The notes under the pieces were generated by a model, which saw only the letters and a program-made list of their open reading frames with translations, had not been told where the DNA came from and made no database searches. The position numbers were made by a program, and so were the translations under genes. A DNA stretch of 64,000 nucleotides from Chryseobacterium indologenes. Its GTDB lineage: Bacteria; Bacteroidota; Bacteroidia; Flavobacteriales; Weeksellaceae. The stretch lies in the NCBI RefSeq assembly GCF_018362995.1, contig NZ_CP074372.1:2046001-2110000 (forward strand), in the 5' to 3' direction. Positions 59,830 through 64,000 of the stretch are shown in pieces (the stretch's first letter is position 1; every line of letters begins with the position of its first letter).

Positions 59830-61122
59830 CTATTTTTTAGGATGCTGTTTTCTCCATTCTGTTATATTCATAGGCTGATTATCCGGGCCACATGTTCCAT
59901 TGTACTCACATTCTTCTACGAAATATTCGTCATAGTCTGCATTATCCCACCATTCTTTAAATTTTGGAAGATTGAAATAATTGTTCTTCTGTAAAATATC
60001 TCTAGAGCTATCTCCCAAAAAGAAACGCAATCTACCCATCATTTTTGTTCCATCGTTATAAGAAGGATTGTATTTATATTGCTCTGCAAAATAAGTCAGA
60101 TTAGCCATTATTTTTACTTTCTCAGTTTCTGTCAAAACTTTTGATTCAGGATTATCATTATTCTCCAGATATTCTAAATAGGATTTAATATTATCCAGAA
60201 TAAATCTGCTTTCAGAAGAATCATTAGGTAGATACAGTTTTTGCAATACTTTAAAGGTATTGGCATGAAGCCTCAAACTTCCGTCACAGTCTTTTATCCA
60301 GAATAGTTTACCATAATCCGAAGGATCTTTTTTATCAAATTTTGATCTTTCAACAACCCATCTCAACAAATCAGCATCTTGTGTATAACCAAATGTTTTT
60401 ACTAAAGCATCCATAAAATACGAATCATTAAGAGTAAGCCATTTGTATTGAGCTTTATTATCATTAAACAGATAGAGGTTGCGTGCAATTAATGTTTGTA
60501 CATTTTTTTTTCTCTGCTCCTTCAGATTGGAAGTATCTTTCCATAAATATTTCTTAACTTCATTTCCGTTTGCATCTTTATAGTTTTTTGAAGCAGCATT
60601 TTCTTCCTGAGCTGCTTCAGTATATGTTTTCTGATAATCAATAATTCCAGGCAAGGGATAAAGATCGGTAATAAAATTTTGGTTTTTAACCACGAATACT
60701 CCATTATTCTCTGCATTATTTGGAGTGTAATTTAATTCCTTATCACACTTATCAATCAAGTTCATGTGCAGAAATTTACTGGTTGAGTTTTTATCAATAA
60801 TCCGGTTAAATATCTGCTTTATCTTGTTATTAAATTCTTCATTGCTGACGGTTTTATAACCATTATCCAAGAGCAATTGGCTTAATATAGGAGCTGTTAC
60901 TTCCAAATCTTTTTCAGAATACTGGTATGGATTATCAAAAGAAGGTTTTCCATATTCTAATTGTTTTTTTAGCATAGTATTAACATCTTGATTAAACTGC
61001 AAACCTGCCGAACTTTCTTTAACATCAATCGCATTAACATTATGATTATCGCTTTTTTTATCCTGGCATGACACCAGAACTGAAGAGATAATAAGCAAAC
61101 TCATTAAAACTCTATATTTCAT
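59830..61122 (-). CDS. Lipoprotein paired with the GH19/CHAP protein (candidate immunity factor)
   Basis: A 430-residue SPII lipoprotein (lipobox VLVSC near residue 19). The mature part is largely helical and polar; a cysteine pair near the C-terminus (EECEYNGTC) and another pair, DKCDKEL and KDCDGS, may form disulfides. I do not recognise the family. It starts 14 bp after the stop of a cell-wall hydrolase gene on the same strand. A periplasmic lipoprotein next to a peptidoglycan-degrading protein suggests self-protection, but this is inference. Confidence 0.65.
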   Translation of the reverse strand: MKYRVLMSLLIISSVLVSCQDKKSDNHNVNAIDVKESSAGLQFNQDVNTMLKKQLEYGKPSFDNPYQYSEKDLEVTAPILSQLLLDNGYKTVSNEEFNNKIKQIFNRIIDKNSTSKFLHMNLIDKCDKELNYTPNNAENNGVFVVKNQNFITDLYPLPGIIDYQKTYTEAAQEENAASKNYKDANGNEVKKYLWKDTSNLKEQRKKNVQTLIARNLYLFNDNKAQYKWLTLNDSYFMDALVKTFGYTQDADLLRWVVERSKFDKKDPSDYGKLFWIKDCDGSLRLHANTFKVLQKLYLPNDSSESRFILDNIKSYLEYLENNDNPESKVLTETEKVKIMANLTYFAEQYKYNPSYNDGTKMMGRLRFFLGDSSRDILQKNNYFNLPKFKEWWDNADYDEYFVEECEYNGTCGPDNQPMNITEWRKQHPKK

Positions 61123-61136
61123 TTTCTTTTTTTATT

Positions 61137-64000
61137 TTAAAGTTCAGATCCTTTTGCACCAGGATTTCCTTTATATTCCGGCAAATTATAATCTGCGTCT
61201 GTAATTTCGTAATTTGTTGGAACTACATAGGCATAATAATCAGAAATATCATAAGATACACAATATAACTTTTGTGATTGATTTCCTCCTAATATAACAA
61301 CTTTATCTCCTTTCTTTCCAGCAACAAAACCTACGTGCCCTCCTCCTGTTCTTGTTTTCACGGCAATTGCACCGTAAACAGGTTTTTTCAGGTCTTTTCC
61401 TTCTGCCCATGTTGCCCATTTTAATGCTCTCACAGCATCATATCCTTTATCAGTTGTAACTCCTTCGTAACCGTAATGTTTCATAATCCAGTTGACAAAA
61501 GCCGCACACCATGCTATATTCGTTTCATTTTTTGTACCATTTTTCATATCATTTTCATAAGGAGTCCCATCAAAAAACTTTTGAATTTCTTCATTGGTTC
61601 CGGTTTCTACCAGATTCTTCGCTTCTTCTTTCCAAACTAGGGCCATCCATGGCGCTCTTCCTTCAAGGTTTGGCATTGCCACTGCTTCCCCATCGCAAAC
61701 TTTCTTATCGTATTTAAACCATGTTTTTAATTTCCCTAAAGCTTTTTTACGACCTTCCCATCCTATTGGCGGCTTTTCTAATCTATGTTCAGGAGAATAT
61801 CCATTTAAAATTTTTCCTTGTAAGAAAAAATACTTCTCCTCTTCTTCTTCCATCAAAATTCCAAGTTCGGTAAGACTTTTTCCTAATCCTTTACTAAAGT
61901 ATGTGCGTTTCCATGCTAGAGTTTCTGTCAATTCTTTAGAATATGTTTTTTTAGGATTAAGCTCCCATAAAGGAACTTTTTTAAAATTAAAAATCCAACC
62001 TCCTACATCAACGGCATTATGAAGATTTTTGGAAATAAGATCAGCATTATCATCTAAAAATTTATTTTCATCAGCATATTTATCTTTTCCATAATTTTTA
62101 TAAGGACCGGGATTATTATAATATCCTGTTCCATCATCAGTTCCGGTAATCTGAAGTATCCCTCTCCCTTTATATTTACTTACACTTGACAAATGCTTGC
62201 TTTCTTCTTCTTTACTCTGTACAAAAAAACCAGTTTCCTCAGATACATTCGCCAGAAATGACATCTTCTGCATACATCGATTAATACCATTGCTTGCAAA
62301 CATAGCATTAACCTCAGCCGTTAAACTCTTAATAGTTTTATCGGTAATATCACAGCTTTCTTTTATACCCTTCCAAATTTCTGTACCTCCCGTCATTGTT
62401 TTAATGAGGTCTTCCATTTCTTTATCTGTAAAACCACGATTGCAATAGCATGTTTTCTGCTTTCTTACTTCCGCCATTTCCACCACTACCGGCACAACAT
62501 CATTATCAATAGCTTCAGGAGTTTCTTTCTGAGAAACTTTCAGACAACCACTTTCGTAGAAAATAAATTGTTTTCTTAGTTCCAACATTTCCTGTTGGGT
62601 AAATGCCGTTCCATCTTTCTTTTTCGCATGAATTCCCAGCTTTTCCATATCCTCCGTTCTGACCAGATCTGCAGGAAGTGTGTTATTAATCGTAAACTGG
62701 CTTTTTTCTATTTTCCAGACTTTCTTTTTAGGGTCGGCGGGGTCTTGCACTTGCCGGGAAACCTGAGCTATATAGTAATCAAAGTTTTTTGGTGGATTTT
62801 TCCATTCTTCTTTGGCTGTGAAAGAAACTTCGAGCAGACCGTCTTTTCCTGTTTTTTCTTCGTTGTAGCTTTGTTTACTTTCGTGGGTATAGGTTATACG
62901 GTCTTTTTCGTTTAATCCTTCTTTAGGAATCTCCTTTAAAACATCAATCTTCAGAACTTCTTCTGTCATATTGACGGTATGTACCCAAAGTTTATGAGTT
63001 TTACCATAGAAGGTCTGCTCCCGCTGAATATCTTTACCGTTTTCTGTGGAGAACATGATGGAGACAATTTTCTGTTCGGAAGTCATCACCAGTTCTTCAT
63101 TGGAATCCAGAACTTCCAGATAGGTAGTCGTATTGTCTATAACTACGGGACGTGTTCCCAAAATGGTAATATTGCCCGGAAGAACAATATCTGCAGATGA
63201 GCTTGCCTGAAGCTCTACGGTAAATACCAGGCGGTAAGATGGATTAGGATTTTCCGTCGTTTTTGGAATAGCTGCCACCAGTTTTTTCTTATAATCATCA
63301 TTGGTGGTAATAAGGAAGGAAGCCTTACCCACATTGTTAAGGGTAACAGTTTTTTCTTCCAGCATGTATTTGTCTTTCTCTTTGTAGAAGTCATCTCCTT
63401 CACCCTTTACCCATACTTTTACTTTTAAAGCCTGGTTCTGAAGACCATCAATTTCAAGAAAGCCATACGTTTCCTCTCCAAAACCGGTTTCCGTACGTTT
63501 CACTCCTGTTCCATAGGCCCAAAGCGCTCTTTTTACGGTAGGTTCTGAGACTTTTACTTTCGCTTCAATTTTCTTCCCGTCGGTATAATCTCCGGTTAAA
63601 TAGGCCGAAATAGTATATTCTCCCAGATCATTAAATGTAATGGTTCCGTCCCCGTTATTAGTCACTTTATCCGGAACTTCTATCTTGATGGCTTCATTGC
63701 CTGCCAGTGTTGCAATTCTTGCCGTGGCTGTATATTTTATTTTGGTTCCTTTTGGAATATTGGTGGCGGGAAGGGTAAATTTATCTATTACATTTTGAAT
63801 CACCTCAAAATTAAAACAATCTGATCCTGAAAATCCAGGTTGCTTTCCTTCTCCAATCGGACTGGCATAGGCTTCCAGTATATATTTTCCGAAATACTGA
63901 TCACTGCCCAGTTTTGCATCATTATACAGCAATTCAGCTACTTTTTTACTGATGACACCTGTCTTGAAAGAAGGTGAGTTCTCAAATAAAGCCACTCTGC
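61137..64000 (-). CDS. Large GH19-like + CHAP cell-wall hydrolase, 5' end outside window
   Basis: Open to the right edge; about 954 codons are visible and the frame continues beyond 64000 (an in-frame GTG at 63995 is not trusted as start). N-terminal half: repeated Ig-like beta domains (NNGDGTITFNDLGEYTISAY). Then a GH19/lysozyme-like domain: CNRGFTDKEMEDL, NVSEETGFF (Glu587 in visible numbering, aligned to the chitinase HETG Glu) and YKGRGILQITG. C-terminal CHAP/TIGR02594-like peptidase: NIAWCAAFVNW (Cys830), GGGHVGFVAG (His) and ILGGNQS (Asn). No signal peptide is visible. The combination resembles T6SS-delivered effectors of Bacteroidota; the target is inferred. Confidence 0.85.
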   Translation of the reverse strand, partial: RVALFENSPSFKTGVISKKVAELLYNDAKLGSDQYFGKYILEAYASPIGEGKQPGFSGSDCFNFEVIQNVIDKFTLPATNIPKGTKIKYTATARIATLAGNEAIKIEVPDKVTNNGDGTITFNDLGEYTISAYLTGDYTDGKKIEAKVKVSEPTVKRALWAYGTGVKRTETGFGEETYGFLEIDGLQNQALKVKVWVKGEGDDFYKEKDKYMLEEKTVTLNNVGKASFLITTNDDYKKKLVAAIPKTTENPNPSYRLVFTVELQASSSADIVLPGNITILGTRPVVIDNTTTYLEVLDSNEELVMTSEQKIVSIMFSTENGKDIQREQTFYGKTHKLWVHTVNMTEEVLKIDVLKEIPKEGLNEKDRITYTHESKQSYNEEKTGKDGLLEVSFTAKEEWKNPPKNFDYYIAQVSRQVQDPADPKKKVWKIEKSQFTINNTLPADLVRTEDMEKLGIHAKKKDGTAFTQQEMLELRKQFIFYESGCLKVSQKETPEAIDNDVVPVVVEMAEVRKQKTCYCNRGFTDKEMEDLIKTMTGGTEIWKGIKESCDITDKTIKSLTAEVNAMFASNGINRCMQKMSFLANVSEETGFFVQSKEEESKHLSSVSKYKGRGILQITGTDDGTGYYNNPGPYKNYGKDKYADENKFLDDNADLISKNLHNAVDVGGWIFNFKKVPLWELNPKKTYSKELTETLAWKRTYFSKGLGKSLTELGILMEEEEEKYFFLQGKILNGYSPEHRLEKPPIGWEGRKKALGKLKTWFKYDKKVCDGEAVAMPNLEGRAPWMALVWKEEAKNLVETGTNEEIQKFFDGTPYENDMKNGTKNETNIAWCAAFVNWIMKHYGYEGVTTDKGYDAVRALKWATWAEGKDLKKPVYGAIAVKTRTGGGHVGFVAGKKGDKVVILGGNQSQKLYCVSYDISDYYAYVVPTNYEITDADYNLPEYKGNPGAKGSEL

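Noticed and set aside
61594..62022. 142-codon open frame on the plus strand inside the cell-wall hydrolase gene
   Set aside because: Antisense to the CHAP/GH19 coding sequence, Ser/Phe-rich, no start context.

Overview
The window looks like a chromosomal segment of a Chryseobacterium-type flavobacterium (Bacteroidota, Weeksellaceae). Grounds: AT-rich DNA with very AT-rich spacers; promoters of the Bacteroidota type (TTG, about 19-21 nt, TAnnTTTG); type IX secretion C-terminal domains; SPII lipoproteins with Gly-poor lipoboxes; an intact moxR-DUF58-batABCD operon; a PNGase F-like secreted protein; and menaquinone, bacillithiol-reductase and aminolipid genes typical of the group. The genus is inferred from protein style only.

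Layout. 1-1.8 kb: SDR epimerase translationally coupled to an acyl-CoA synthetase cut by the left edge. 2.0-4.6 kb: a complete small graspetide (microviridin-type RiPP) locus on the minus strand, with two precursor peptides followed by MdnB-like and MdnC-like ATP-grasp ligases. 4.7-16.2 kb: housekeeping and envelope genes (esterase, pdxJ, MscS channel, lipoproteins, ung, acyltransferase, GNAT, mutS2) and a frameshifted T9SS cargo gene. 16.4-24.4 kb: secreted protein, a cobalamin riboswitch in front of an acyl-CoA thioesterase, HD hydrolase, a PadR-PspC stress-type operon with a likely operator, a 20-residue orphan peptide gene, an acyltransferase, and DHNA-CoA thioesterase plus isochorismate synthase for menaquinone. 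24.4-25.3 kb: a REP-associated Y1 transposase with three REP doublets. 25.4-34.2 kb: MarC and the moxR/bat operon. 34.5-37.4 kb: secreted adhesin-like protein and PNGase F-like T9SS cargo. 37.6-45.7 kb: DinB, a broken four-helix-bundle gene, rlmB, lipoproteins, DUF4834-YfhO-glycosyltransferase cluster. 45.7-52.5 kb: lipoprotein, YpdA reductase, MFS transporter, glnS, an alpha/beta hydrolase and a Cys-rich double-glycine leader peptide. 52.5-58.2 kb: menC-fbp, aspartokinase, a fused PlsC-GNAT aminolipid synthase, tRNA-Phe. 58.3-64 kb: DUF3472 lipoprotein, then a lipoprotein plus a large GH19-like/CHAP protein cut by the right edge, which resembles an antibacterial effector with its partner.

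The most unusual content is peptide chemistry and small genes: two microviridin-like precursors whose spacer is built of 8-residue repeats phased with the core, a six-cysteine GG-leader peptide with no local exporter, a 20-residue hydrophobic peptide unit with its own terminator, and an orphan B12 riboswitch. No CRISPR array, rRNA operon, prophage or integrated plasmid was seen. All functional statements rest on reading motifs by eye; no database search was run.
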